Of a DNA stretch of 64,000 nt, positions 16,083 through 23,784 are shown in pieces. The notes beneath the pieces are model-generated. The model made no database searches. It was not told where the DNA came from and worked only from the letters and a program-made list of their open reading frames with translations. This DNA is from Salipiger abyssi (GTDB lineage Bacteria > Pseudomonadota > Alphaproteobacteria > Rhodobacterales > Rhodobacteraceae). Where the stretch lies: positions 2,356,001 through 2,420,000 of the forward strand of contig NZ_CP015093.1 in assembly GCF_001975705.1 (NCBI RefSeq). Reading direction: 5' to 3'. Position 1 is the stretch's first letter, and each line of letters opens with the position of its first letter. A program made the position numbers and the translations under genes.

Positions 16083-17246
16083 ATGATCCTGCATGAATTT
16101 CTGAGTTTCGAGTTTCTGCGCGTGGTCTGGTGGGTCCTGCTGGGCGTGCTGCTGATCGGCTTCGCGCTCACCGACGGGTTCGACATGGGCGTCGGCGCGC
16201 TGCTGCCCTTCGTCGGCAAGACCGATGTGGAGCGGCGCGTGGTGATCAACACCATCGGCCCGGTCTGGGAAGGCAACCAGGTGTGGTTCATCCTGGGCGG
16301 CGGCGCGATCTTTGCCGCCTGGCCACCGCTCTACGCGGTGAGCTTCTCGGGCTTTTACCTGGCGATGTTCGCCGTGCTCGCGGCGCTGATCCTGCGGCCC
16401 GTCGGGTTCAAGTACCGCTCCAAGCGCGACAGCCAGCGCTGGCGCAACAACTGGGACTGGGCGCTGTTTGTCGGCGGCGCGGCCCCGGCGCTGCTCTTTG
16501 GTGTGGCGGTGGGCAATGTGCTGCTGGGCGTGCCGTTCCATCTGACCGAAGATCTGATGCCGATGTATGACGGCACCTTCTACGGCAAGTTCCTTGGCCT
16601 GCTGCGGCCTTTCGCGATCCTCTCGGGCGTGGTGTCGCTGTCGATGCTTCTGATGCATGGCGCCGCCTGGCTGACGCTGAAGACCGAAGGCATGGTGCAG
16701 ATCCGTGCCCGCAATATCGGCACGGTTGCCGGCATCGTCGCCGCCGCGACCTACGCGCTGGCGGGTGTCTGGCTGGCCTTCGGTGTGGACGGCTTTGCCA
16801 TGGTCGGCGAGGTGGTCACCGACGGACCGTCGAACCCGCTTTACAACGAAGTCTCGCGCGGGGGATCGTGGCTGGCCGCCTATGGCGAGCGGCCCTGGAT
16901 CGCCATCGCGCCGCTGATGGGTTTTGCCGGCATTGCCATGGCGGTGCGCGGGCTGCGCGAGGGCCATGAGGTCTCGACCCTGCTGTGGTCGAAACTGGCC
17001 ATCACCGGCATCATCGCCAGCGTCGGCCTGACCATGTTCCCCTTCGTGCTGCCCTCGACCGTCGATCCCACCAGCTCGCTGTCCGTGTGGGATGCCACCT
17101 CCTCGCATCTGACTCTGTTCGTGATGCTGGTGGCGGCGGTGATCTTCATGCCGCTGATCATGCTCTACACGGCCTGGGTCTACAAAGTGCTCTGGGGCAA
17201 GGTCACCGAAGAGGAAGTGACCGGCAGCTCTGACAGCGTCTACTGA
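16083..17246 (+). CDS. cydB: Cytochrome bd ubiquinol oxidase subunit II
   Basis: The haem-free partner of CydA, 387 residues, with multiple membrane helices. The N-terminal FALTDGFDMGVGALLPF and EGNQVWFILGGGAIFAAWPP stretches and the C-terminal DPTSSLSVWDATSSHLTL signature are typical of CydB. The ATG at 16083 lies five bases after the cydA stop. CydX follows 15 bases downstream with its own strong ribosome-binding site, so the three genes form one unit. Confidence 0.95.
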   Translation: MILHEFLSFEFLRVVWWVLLGVLLIGFALTDGFDMGVGALLPFVGKTDVERRVVINTIGPVWEGNQVWFILGGGAIFAAWPPLYAVSFSGFYLAMFAVLAALILRPVGFKYRSKRDSQRWRNNWDWALFVGGAAPALLFGVAVGNVLLGVPFHLTEDLMPMYDGTFYGKFLGLLRPFAILSGVVSLSMLLMHGAAWLTLKTEGMVQIRARNIGTVAGIVAAATYALAGVWLAFGVDGFAMVGEVVTDGPSNPLYNEVSRGGSWLAAYGERPWIAIAPLMGFAGIAMAVRGLREGHEVSTLLWSKLAITGIIASVGLTMFPFVLPSTVDPTSSLSVWDATSSHLTLFVMLVAAVIFMPLIMLYTAWVYKVLWGKVTEEEVTGSSDSVY

Positions 17247-17261
17247 GAAAGGAGACAGAAC

Positions 17262-17399
17262 ATGTGGTATTTTGCCTGGCTTCTCGGCCTGCCGCTGGCC
17301 GCGCTCTTCGCGGTTCTGAACGCGATGTGGCTGGAACTGCGGGTCGATGCCTGCCTCGCCGACGAGGGCGAGTGCCCGGTCGGCAAGCACAAGCGCTGA
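17262..17399 (+). CDS. cydX: Cytochrome bd small subunit CydX
   Basis: A 45-residue protein consisting of a single N-terminal membrane helix (MWYFAWLLGLPLAALFAVLNAMWLE begins it; about residues 3-24) and a short polar tail with two cysteines (DACLADEGECPVG). This matches CydX/YbgT, which stabilises the CydAB haem centres and is encoded after cydB in many proteobacteria. AAAGGAGA precedes the ATG. The two cysteines in the tail are worth noting because many CydX proteins lack them. Confidence 0.85.
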   Translation: MWYFAWLLGLPLAALFAVLNAMWLELRVDACLADEGECPVGKHKR

Positions 17400-17410
17400 G
17401 GCGCCGAATT

Positions 17411-17475
17411 CCGCTGTCACTTCGTCCCTGACAGCGGGAGCAGGGGCGGGGCGGACCACGCGTGCGGTCCGCCCC
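17411..17475 (+). terminator. Pair of hairpins after cydX
   Basis: Two perfect inverted repeats follow cydX: CCGCTGTCA/TGACAGCGG at 17411-17437 and GGGGCGGACC/GGTCCGCCCC at 17448-17475. Neither has a T-tract, so this is a possible Rho-assisted terminator or a transcript stabiliser rather than a textbook intrinsic terminator. Confidence 0.4.
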
Positions 17476-17527
17476 GGCTCCGGTAAGAAAACTCCAGCAA
17501 GAAAAACAAGCAAACGACACTCGACAT

Positions 17528-17541
17528 TTGATCTGAGTCAT
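17528..17541. promoter_or_regulatory. Degenerate FNR-like site before the SQR gene
   Basis: TTGAT-CTGA-GTCAT has one perfect FNR half-site and a poor second half. It lies 53 bases before the SQR-like ATG. An AT-rich stretch follows. The match is suggestive only. Confidence 0.25.
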
Positions 17542-17593
17542 CGTGACGCCAAAACAGATATTCTAAAAACACGATATGTCGAGGAGGGTAACA

Positions 17594-18913
17594 ATGACCG
17601 ACATGAGAAATTTCAGTCCGAGCCGCCGTGGCTTTCTCGGGCTGGCTGCCGGTGCAGGGGTGCTGGCTGCCGCGGGTGCGGGACGGGAGGCGCAGGCGCA
17701 GGTTGCCACCAGCGCCCATATCGTCATTCTGGGGGCCGGTGCCGCCGGCACCGCGCTCGCCAACCGGCTGGTGCGCCGCCTTGACGGTGCCCGCATCACC
17801 ATCGTGGATGGCCGCCGGGAGCACTGGTATCAGCCGGGCTTTTCGCTGATTGCCGCCGGGCTCAAGGCGCCGGGCTATTCCGTGAGCCAGACCACCGACT
17901 GGCTGCCGTCCGGCGTGGAGCTGAAACAGGATTTCGCCGCCAATATCGACCCCGAGGCCAAGACCGTCGCGCTACAGGGCGGTGAGGTGCTGAACTACGA
18001 CTACCTCGTGGTCGCCACCGGCCTGACGCTGGACCATGCCGCCATCGAGGGCTTCGATCTCGATCTGGTGGGCAAGGACGGCATCGGCGCGCTTTATGCG
18101 GGGCCGGACTACGCCGCGAAAACCTGGCAGGCGGCGCAGGCCTATACCGAGACCGGCGGCGTGGGGCTTTTCACCCGACCGATCACCGAGATGAAATGCG
18201 CCGGCGCGCCGCTCAAGCACACCTTCCTGATCGACGACATCGCCCGCAAGGCCGGTGGCCGCTCGAAGATGGATGTGCACTACATGGCGCAGAACGACAC
18301 GCTCTTCGGCGTGCCGATCGTGTCGGAAAAGGTGCGGATGCTGTTCGGTCAGCGCCAGATCACACCGGAATATTCGCATGTGCTGAAGGCGATGGATCCC
18401 GGCGCCAAGCGCGCCACCTTCGCCACGCCGCAGGGCGATGTGGAGATGGATTACGACTATATCCACGTTATCCCGCCGCAGCGCGCGCCGCAGGTCATCC
18501 GCGACAGCGGGCTGAGCTGGGCCGACAAATGGGTCGGTGAGGGCTGGATGGAGGTCGACATGGCCAATCTCCGTCACCTCCGCTACCCGGAGGTCTTTGC
18601 GGTGGGCGACATCGCCGGTGTGCCCAAGGGCAAGACCGCCGCCTCGGTCAAATGGCAGGTGCCGGTGGTCGAGGATCACCTCGTGGCGCAGATCGCGGGC
18701 ACGACCGCCGACAGCGCCTATGACGGCTATACCTCCTGCCCGCTGATCACCCGCGTGGGCCGCGCCATGCTGGTCGAGTTCGACTATCACAACAACCTCG
18801 TGCCCAGCTTCCCCGGCGTGATCGCGCCGCTTGAGGAGCTGTGGGTCAGCTGGCTGATGAAGGAGATCGCGCTCAAAGCGACCTACAACGCCATGCTGCG
18901 CGGCCGGGCCTGA
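17594..18913 (+). CDS. Tat-exported sulfide:quinone oxidoreductase-like flavoprotein
   Basis: A 439-residue pyridine-nucleotide-disulfide-type flavoprotein. A twin-arginine signal (SRRGFLGLA, residues 10-18) predicts folded export to the periplasm. The FAD GxGxxG motif is at about residue 47 (GAGAAGT), and WYQPGFSLIAAGL is the SQR-type signature. Only two cysteines exist, Cys202 (EMKCAGAP) and Cys382 (YTSCPL), matching the disulfide pair of SQR and flavocytochrome c sulfide dehydrogenase; the third SQR cysteine is missing. It probably oxidises sulfide and passes electrons to quinone; a cytochrome partner is not encoded nearby. A GAGGAGG site supports the ATG at 17594. Confidence 0.75.
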   Translation: MTDMRNFSPSRRGFLGLAAGAGVLAAAGAGREAQAQVATSAHIVILGAGAAGTALANRLVRRLDGARITIVDGRREHWYQPGFSLIAAGLKAPGYSVSQTTDWLPSGVELKQDFAANIDPEAKTVALQGGEVLNYDYLVVATGLTLDHAAIEGFDLDLVGKDGIGALYAGPDYAAKTWQAAQAYTETGGVGLFTRPITEMKCAGAPLKHTFLIDDIARKAGGRSKMDVHYMAQNDTLFGVPIVSEKVRMLFGQRQITPEYSHVLKAMDPGAKRATFATPQGDVEMDYDYIHVIPPQRAPQVIRDSGLSWADKWVGEGWMEVDMANLRHLRYPEVFAVGDIAGVPKGKTAASVKWQVPVVEDHLVAQIAGTTADSAYDGYTSCPLITRVGRAMLVEFDYHNNLVPSFPGVIAPLEELWVSWLMKEIALKATYNAMLRGRA

Positions 18914-18925
18914 GGAGGAGAGATC

Positions 18926-19279
18926 ATGCAAGAGCTTACTTTCGGCACCCTTATCGCCGTCTTCGAGGAAATCTTCGGTCAGGCCCTGTTCTGGGCCATG
19001 GTCGTGGTCGCGGGGCTGATCACGCTGGCCTATCTCTACGTGCTGATCCGCGACCGCGCGGTGAGCTGGCGCAAGTTCCTCTGGGCGCAGCTTTCCATGC
19101 CCGTGGGCGCGGTGCTGGCCGTCTGGTTCGTGCTGTTCGAGACCCGGTCGAGCCTCGCCGATATCGGCGGGCCCATCGACGTGATCCTGCTGCTGGCCAT
19201 CGCGGTTGCCGGGGCCATCGGCCTCGCGATCCTGGTCTACACGCTCGAATCCCTGTTCCTGCGCAAATCCGAGGACTGA
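18926..19279 (+). CDS. Small inner-membrane protein, probably DUF5368
   Basis: A 117-residue protein with three hydrophobic segments (about residues 20-42, 53-70 and 84-106) and the conserved-looking stretch YLYVLIRDRAVSWRKFLWAQLSMPVGAVLAVWF split by short loops. I recall this as a Rhodobacterales family labelled DUF5368, without known function. It starts 12 bases after the SQR-like gene and ends three bases before the SLAC1-family gene, so it belongs to the same operon. A role in sulfur or quinone-linked electron flow is inferred only from this position. Confidence 0.6.
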   Translation: MQELTFGTLIAVFEEIFGQALFWAMVVVAGLITLAYLYVLIRDRAVSWRKFLWAQLSMPVGAVLAVWFVLFETRSSLADIGGPIDVILLLAIAVAGAIGLAILVYTLESLFLRKSED

Positions 19280-19282
19280 GCC

Positions 19283-20284
19283 ATGTCCGACGTCACCCCC
19301 CAGGCCTCCGCCGCTCCGGTTGCCGACGCGCCGCATGGCCGGCTCGCGCATTTCCCGGTCACCTTCTTTGCGTCGGTGATGGGGCTTGCGGGGCTGGCGC
19401 TGGCGCTGCACCGGGCTGAACTCAGCTTTGGCTGGCCGCAATGGCTCGGTCAGGTCGCGCTCTGGGCGGCCATCGCCGATTTCCTGGTGGTCTCCGTATT
19501 CTTCGCGCTCAAGGCGCTGCGGGTGCCAAAGGCCTTCGCGGCGGAGTGGAACCATCCGGTGAGGATCGCCTTCTTTCCGGCGATCACGATCTCGGTGCTG
19601 CTCATCGCCACCGCCCTGCGCCCGGTCGCCGGGGACGCGGCGCGGGTGGTCTGGCTGGCCGGGATGCTGGGGCAGGGGGCGCTGACCCTCGCGGTGCTGT
19701 CGGGCTGGATCGGGCACCGCCCGTTCCAGCACATCCATATCTCGCCCGCCTGGTTCATCCCGGCGGTGGGCAATATCGTCGTGCCGGTGGCCGGCGTCGC
19801 TCTGGGCTTTACCGAGATCTCCTGGCTGTTCTTCTCCGCCGGGCTGGTTTTCTGGGTCGTGCTGCTGACGCTGGTGATGAACCGGCTGATCTTTCACGAT
19901 CCGCTGCCGGGCCGGCTGCTGCCGACGCTGGTGATCCTCATCGCGCCGCCCGCCGTCGCCTTTCTGAGCTGGCTGCAACTCAATGGCGGCGTACTCGACG
20001 GGTTTGCCCGGGTGCTCTTCTACACGTCGCTGGTGTTTCTGGGCCTCGTTGCGACCCAGGCGCCGAAAATCCTCAAGCTGCCCTTCGCCATGTCCTGGTG
20101 GGCGCTGAGCTTTCCGGTCGCCGCGCTGACGATTTCGACCCTGCGCTATGCCGAGCTGGCACAGCTGCCGGCGCTGACCGCGCTGGGCGCGGTGTTCCTG
20201 GCGCTGCTGGTGGGGATCGTGGGCTATCTGATCGCGCGCACCGGCCTCGCCATCCTGCGCGGCGAAATCTGCCAACCCGAGTAA
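19283..20284 (+). CDS. SLAC1/TehA-family anion channel or exporter
   Basis: A 333-residue inner-membrane protein with about ten hydrophobic helices after a 25-residue polar tail. The opening HFPVTFFASVMGLAGLALAL and the FHDPLPGRLLPTLVILIAPPAVA region are typical of the tellurite-resistance/dicarboxylate-transporter (TDT) superfamily, which includes plant SLAC1 anion channels, bacterial TehA and sulfite exporters such as Ssu1. In this operon, between an SQR-like flavoprotein and a DsrE-like protein, export of sulfite or another sulfur anion is a reasonable guess, not demonstrated. Confidence 0.75.
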   Translation: MSDVTPQASAAPVADAPHGRLAHFPVTFFASVMGLAGLALALHRAELSFGWPQWLGQVALWAAIADFLVVSVFFALKALRVPKAFAAEWNHPVRIAFFPAITISVLLIATALRPVAGDAARVVWLAGMLGQGALTLAVLSGWIGHRPFQHIHISPAWFIPAVGNIVVPVAGVALGFTEISWLFFSAGLVFWVVLLTLVMNRLIFHDPLPGRLLPTLVILIAPPAVAFLSWLQLNGGVLDGFARVLFYTSLVFLGLVATQAPKILKLPFAMSWWALSFPVAALTISTLRYAELAQLPALTALGAVFLALLVGIVGYLIARTGLAILRGEICQPE

Positions 20285-20313
20285 TCTTCCGGACAGACAG
20301 AAAGGACGATCCG

Positions 20314-20754
20314 ATGACCCGTTTCCTCACTGCCGCCCTCGTGGCCGCCACCTGCCTCGCGGCCCCGGCGGCCCGCGCCGACAGCGCTGAAAAGCTGGTG
20401 ACCGTGCTGACCTCGCCCGAGCCGCAGACCCAGCTCATGGCCATGGTGCTGGCCTTTCAGGCCGCCAAGCAGGGCGCCGTGCCGCATATCCTGCTCTGCG
20501 GTCCCGCCGCCGATATCGCGCTGAAAGAGGCGCCCGAAAGCGCCACCGCGCCGCAGCCGCCCAAGGGCATGAGCCCGCAGGGGCTGATGCAGACGATCAT
20601 GGCCGAGCCCGGCGCCCGGGTCGAGGTCTGCGCGATCTACCTGCCCGGCAAGGGCGCGGAAGCCACCGCGCTGCTCGACGGGGTGGGTGTGGCGCAGCCG
20701 CCGGCCATGGCTGCGGCGATCATCGGCGACGACACCCAGGTCGTCAGCTACTGA
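20314..20754 (+). CDS. Periplasmic DsrE-like protein
   Basis: A 146-residue protein with a Sec signal peptide (residues 1-22, ending ARA) and a DsrE/DsrF-like core: TVLTSPEPQTQLMAMVLA, HILLCGPAAD and VEVCAIYLP. Two cysteines remain after signal cleavage, both in positions where DsrE-type sulfurtransferases carry functional ones. Family members shuttle sulfane sulfur. Its place at the end of the SQR operon supports a role in handling sulfur released by sulfide oxidation in the periplasm. A strong terminator follows at 20795. Confidence 0.65.
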   Translation: MTRFLTAALVAATCLAAPAARADSAEKLVTVLTSPEPQTQLMAMVLAFQAAKQGAVPHILLCGPAADIALKEAPESATAPQPPKGMSPQGLMQTIMAEPGARVEVCAIYLPGKGAEATALLDGVGVAQPPAMAAAIIGDDTQVVSY

Positions 20755-20763
20755 GCGATTCAC

Positions 20764-20788
20764 GTCCGGCTGCCCCAAACAGCCGGAC
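20764..20788. terminator. Hairpin after the DsrE-like gene
   Basis: A perfect 9-bp stem (GTCCGGCTG/CAGCCGGAC) with a 7-base loop, directly upstream of the main terminator. Confidence 0.5.
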
Positions 20789-20794
20789 GGGGAC

Positions 20795-20830
20795 GGGCCC
20801 GGACGATCCCTCCTGTCCGGGCCCATTTTT
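20795..20830 (+). terminator. Intrinsic terminator of the SQR operon
   Basis: GGGCCCGGAC pairs with GTCCGGGCCC over a 10-base loop, followed by ATTTTT. This closes the operon that starts at 17594. Confidence 0.9.
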
Positions 20831-20963
20831 CATTTTCCGCCCCATGGCCCCAAACGCGCACGGGTTTTTCGGCGCGCGAGAACGCTTTTTTAACCAAATT
20901 GTCATAGAGGATTTACGGTCCATCTATATCAAAGAACGATAATTCCGAGCGGTGCGTATTTTC

Positions 20964-21422
20964 ATGGCCACGATTGGCGAACAGATCGCCGCCCTGCCCA
21001 TGCATTGGGACAAGAAGGGCAATCTCCAGGTCTTGATGGTGACCTCGCGCGATACCGGGCGCTGGGTGATGCCCAAGGGCTGGGAGATGGACGGCAAGAA
21101 ACCCTGGCACGCCGCCGAGATCGAGGCGCTGGAGGAGGCCGGGGCCAAGGGCTATGTCAGCCGCGAAGAACTCGGCACCTATCGCTATGACAAGCTGCTC
21201 GACAACGGCACCGCGCTGCCCTGTCTGGTGCGGGTCTACCCGATGATCGTCGACAAGCTCCTGCGCAACTGGAAGGAACGGCACCAGCGCAAGCGGAAAT
21301 GGTTCTCGCCCAAGGCGGCGGCCAAGCGCGTGCACGAGCCCGAACTGACCGAGCTTTTGCTGATGCTGGCCAAGAAACCCAAGAAACAGCCGGTGATCCA
21401 AGAGATGCTGCGCGCCTGCTGA
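20964..21422 (+). CDS. NUDIX hydrolase
   Basis: A 152-residue NUDIX-family pyrophosphohydrolase. The NUDIX box is a variant: WVMPKGWEMDG opens it, and AAEIEALEEAGA replaces the usual REXXEE core with IEALEE. Alphaproteobacterial relatives of this length are often diadenosine- or diphosphoinositol-polyphosphate-type hydrolases, so nucleotide or inositol-phosphate substrates are plausible. The C-terminal Lys/Arg-rich helix (WKERHQRKRKWF) follows the box. The start is ATG at 20964 or the GTG at 20952; neither has a strong ribosome-binding site. It is monocistronic. Confidence 0.8.
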   Translation: MATIGEQIAALPMHWDKKGNLQVLMVTSRDTGRWVMPKGWEMDGKKPWHAAEIEALEEAGAKGYVSREELGTYRYDKLLDNGTALPCLVRVYPMIVDKLLRNWKERHQRKRKWFSPKAAAKRVHEPELTELLLMLAKKPKKQPVIQEMLRAC

Positions 21423-21466
21423 GGCGCCGGGGCGGTGGGCAGGATTGCCCACCCTACGTTGTGGGC

Positions 21467-22735
21467 TCAGTCTACGGGCAGCCCGCTCGGCACGCGGTCG
21501 GGCCGCCCGAGCGGGCGGTCTGCCGCGCTGGCCCCGGTAAGGGCTTTGAGAAAGGCCTCGATCTCGCCCACCTCGGTATCGCTCAGAGGCACTCGCCGCA
21601 CCTCCACCGTTTCGAGCTGCCGGGCGGTCTCCAGCCGGTCTTCGAGCAGGACGAAATCGTAATCCTCCAGCGACGCGACGCGGGGAAGATGCGCAAGCTG
21701 CGGCTGCCAGCGCCGCCGCGCGTCCACCGGATCGGCCATGTGACGGATCATGCCGCGCAGGGTCGGGTAAGCGCCGTTATGGCCATAGGGCGCGGTGAGC
21801 GCCACGTTGCGCAGCGGCGGGGTGCGGAAACGATAGGCGTCTTGCGGCTCGTCGGTCACGCTCATGCGCCCGACATCGCGGGGAATCGGATCGTGTTTGC
21901 GGATGCGCCCCGGGCCGAACCCGGGCAGCCCCATGGCGTGAAAGGACTGATCGCTGAACAGCGGCCCGGAATGGCATGCGGCGCAGCCCGCCGCGCCGAA
22001 AAACAGCTTTCGTCCGCGTTCGGCATCCTCCGGTAGCGGCGTGCCATCGCGGAGATAGGCGTCGTAGGGGCTGTCATAGCTCTGCCACTCGGTGCCGATG
22101 AACGCCGCCAGGGCGTTGGCGATCTGCACCACGGTGATCTCATCGGGCCGGTCGATTTCGGGAAACGCCGCGACGATCCGCTCCGCATACTCCGGGATCG
22201 CCGCCACCCGCGCGGCGAGAAGCGGCCAGCCCTGCCAGACCGCGCCGGCCACCGCATCGGCCACCGGGTTCTCGCCGGCATTCCCCGCCATTTCGAACTC
22301 GGCGGTCATCGGGAACAGCGCCTGCGCGGCCAGCGGCGAGCTCAGCCCCTCGGGCAGATGTTGGCCTGCCGGTGTGGAAAAACCGCTGGGAAAGCGCGCG
22401 TCGCGCTCGACCCGTCCGTCATGGAACAGCACCGACACTTCGCGATGCCCGAGATTCCACAGCCCCGGCGCGTTGCGCGGAATGCGTTTGGCGATGTCTC
22501 CGGGGCGGCGCTCCGGTCCGAGCCCGCTGCCGCCTTCGCCGATGCCGAGGCTCAGCCGGTCGGTGCCATCGAGGTCGTGATGGTGGCAGGTGGCGCAGGA
22601 GATGTTGCGGTTGCCACTCAGGATCTTGTCGTAAAACAGCAGCTGACCGATGCGGGCTTGCGCCGGATCGAAGGGCAGGAAATCATCCGCCCCGATGGGC
22701 TGGGCCATGGCTGCCCCGCCCGCCATCAGAAACAC
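21467..22735 (-). CDS. MauG-like di-haem cytochrome c peroxidase
   Basis: A periplasmic di-haem protein of the bacterial cytochrome c peroxidase/MauG family, about 420 residues. Two c-type haem motifs are visible: CATCH in the N-terminal third and CAACH in the second half, together with FHDGRVERD and YGHNGAYPTLRGM, typical of the family. It reduces peroxide or modifies a partner protein. The start is uncertain: a hydrophobic signal-like stretch (ALAGLVFLMAGGAAMA) extends upstream of the GTG at 22735, but the only ATGs in frame are at 22726 and 22708. Extending further would run into the divergent Sel1 gene. I list the GTG as a compromise. Confidence 0.78.
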   Translation of the reverse strand: MFLMAGGAAMAQPIGADDFLPFDPAQARIGQLLFYDKILSGNRNISCATCHHHDLDGTDRLSLGIGEGGSGLGPERRPGDIAKRIPRNAPGLWNLGHREVSVLFHDGRVERDARFPSGFSTPAGQHLPEGLSSPLAAQALFPMTAEFEMAGNAGENPVADAVAGAVWQGWPLLAARVAAIPEYAERIVAAFPEIDRPDEITVVQIANALAAFIGTEWQSYDSPYDAYLRDGTPLPEDAERGRKLFFGAAGCAACHSGPLFSDQSFHAMGLPGFGPGRIRKHDPIPRDVGRMSVTDEPQDAYRFRTPPLRNVALTAPYGHNGAYPTLRGMIRHMADPVDARRRWQPQLAHLPRVASLEDYDFVLLEDRLETARQLETVEVRRVPLSDTEVGEIEAFLKALTGASAADRPLGRPDRVPSGLPVD

Positions 22736-22750
22736 CAGGCCCGCCAGCGC

Positions 22751-23227
22751 ATGCGTTATCTTTGCACCGCCCTTTTCGTCTTTCTTGCGACGCCGCTTGT
22801 GGCCGGGCGCATCGACGAGGCGCGCGCGTTGCTGGCAGAGGGCCTCATCGACGAGGCGCTGGCCGTGCTCGACCCCGCCGCGCGTTCCGGCAATGCCGAT
22901 GCCGAAGAGATGATCGGCAGGATCTACAGCCTGGGGCTGGGCGGCACGACGGACGAGGTGCGCGCCTTTGAATGGCATCAGCGCGCCGCGCTCAAGGGCC
23001 ATGCCGGGGCGCAGATGTCGCTCGGCTGGTGTTATGAACTCGGCATGGGACTGCCGGTGCCGGATCCAGCCCGCGCCTTTCTCTGGTACAGCCTCGCGGA
23101 GATCGGCGGCCATCCCGACGCGGCGGAGGCGGTTGAGGCGCTGCGCGCGACACTGTCGCCGGAAGAGATCGAAAAGGCTCATGCGATGATCGCCGATTAC
23201 AAGGGTTGGCTTTATCCCTATCGCTGA
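22751..23227 (+). CDS. Sel1-repeat protein, secreted
   Basis: A 158-residue protein with a signal peptide (residues 1-18, CTALFVFLATPLVAG) and Sel1/TPR-like helical repeats, recognisable as AEEMIGRIYSLGLGGTTD and AQMSLGWCYELGMGLPVPD followed by AFLWYSLAEIGGHPDA. Such proteins mediate protein contacts, often in the periplasm. Its start lies 15 bases from the listed start of the divergent MauG-like gene, and the true start of that gene may overlap it. A link between the two products is possible from position only. Confidence 0.75.
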   Translation: MRYLCTALFVFLATPLVAGRIDEARALLAEGLIDEALAVLDPAARSGNADAEEMIGRIYSLGLGGTTDEVRAFEWHQRAALKGHAGAQMSLGWCYELGMGLPVPDPARAFLWYSLAEIGGHPDAAEAVEALRATLSPEEIEKAHAMIADYKGWLYPYR

Positions 23228-23235
23228 GTCTGCGA

Positions 23236-23253
23236 GCCCGGGCGCGCCCGGGC
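23236..23253. terminator. Perfect 18-bp palindrome between convergent genes
   Basis: GCCCGGGCGCGCCCGGGC sits between the end of the Sel1 gene (23227) and the end of the flavin reductase gene (23278). It could act as a bidirectional hairpin, although T-tracts are missing. Confidence 0.4.
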
Positions 23254-23277
23254 AAGCGCCGAATTCAGATACAGGGA

Positions 23278-23784
23278 TCAGGATCCGCCCGCAAAGCCGC
23301 CATAGCGCCCGCCGCAAAAAATCAGCGGATCGCCCGGCAGGGTCGCGACGCGATGCACCTTTCCGATCAGGATCGTGTGGTCGCCGCCGTCATGCTCGGC
23401 CACCTTTTCGCATTCGAACCGCGCCACGCAGTCCTCGATCAGCGGCACGCCCTCGGGCGAGCGCTGCCATTCTGCCAGATCGAAGGAGTCGCCGGAGCGC
23501 GCGAAACCGCGGCAGATCGCTTCCTGCTCGCTGCTCAGGATGTGGATCGCGAAATGTTGCGCGGCGACGAAGAACGGATAGCGCCCGGAACTCTTGGCCG
23601 GCGACCAGAGCACCAGCGGCGGGTCCAGCGAGAGGCTGGCAAAGCTGTTCGCGGCGATGCCCAGCGGGCCGTCCTGCGTGGCGCAGGTGATCACGGTCAC
23701 GCCGGTGACGAAGCGCCCCAGCGCATCGCGAAAAGCGCGCGGATCGGTCTCAGCGGGATCGAAGCTTTGGGGTGTCTCGCTCAT
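23278..23784 (-). CDS. Flavin reductase-family protein
   Basis: A 168-residue FMN-binding protein of the flavin reductase-like domain family. The N-terminal ALGRFVTGVTVITC and GIAANSFASLSLDPPLVLW stretches are the classic flavin-contact regions, and the C-terminal HTILIGKVHRV and LIFCGGRYG segments complete the fold. Family members supply reduced flavin to two-component monooxygenases using NAD(P)H. No monooxygenase is adjacent, so the partner is unknown. The ATG at 23784 gives normal family length; the longer frame to 23934 lacks homology. Confidence 0.85.
   Translation of the reverse strand: MSETPQSFDPAETDPRAFRDALGRFVTGVTVITCATQDGPLGIAANSFASLSLDPPLVLWSPAKSSGRYPFFVAAQHFAIHILSSEQEAICRGFARSGDSFDLAEWQRSPEGVPLIEDCVARFECEKVAEHDGGDHTILIGKVHRVATLPGDPLIFCGGRYGGFAGGS

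Noticed and set aside
17972..20275. A 767-codon minus-strand frame opposite the SQR operon
   Set aside because: A GC-bias shadow: rich in Arg, Gln and His without motifs.
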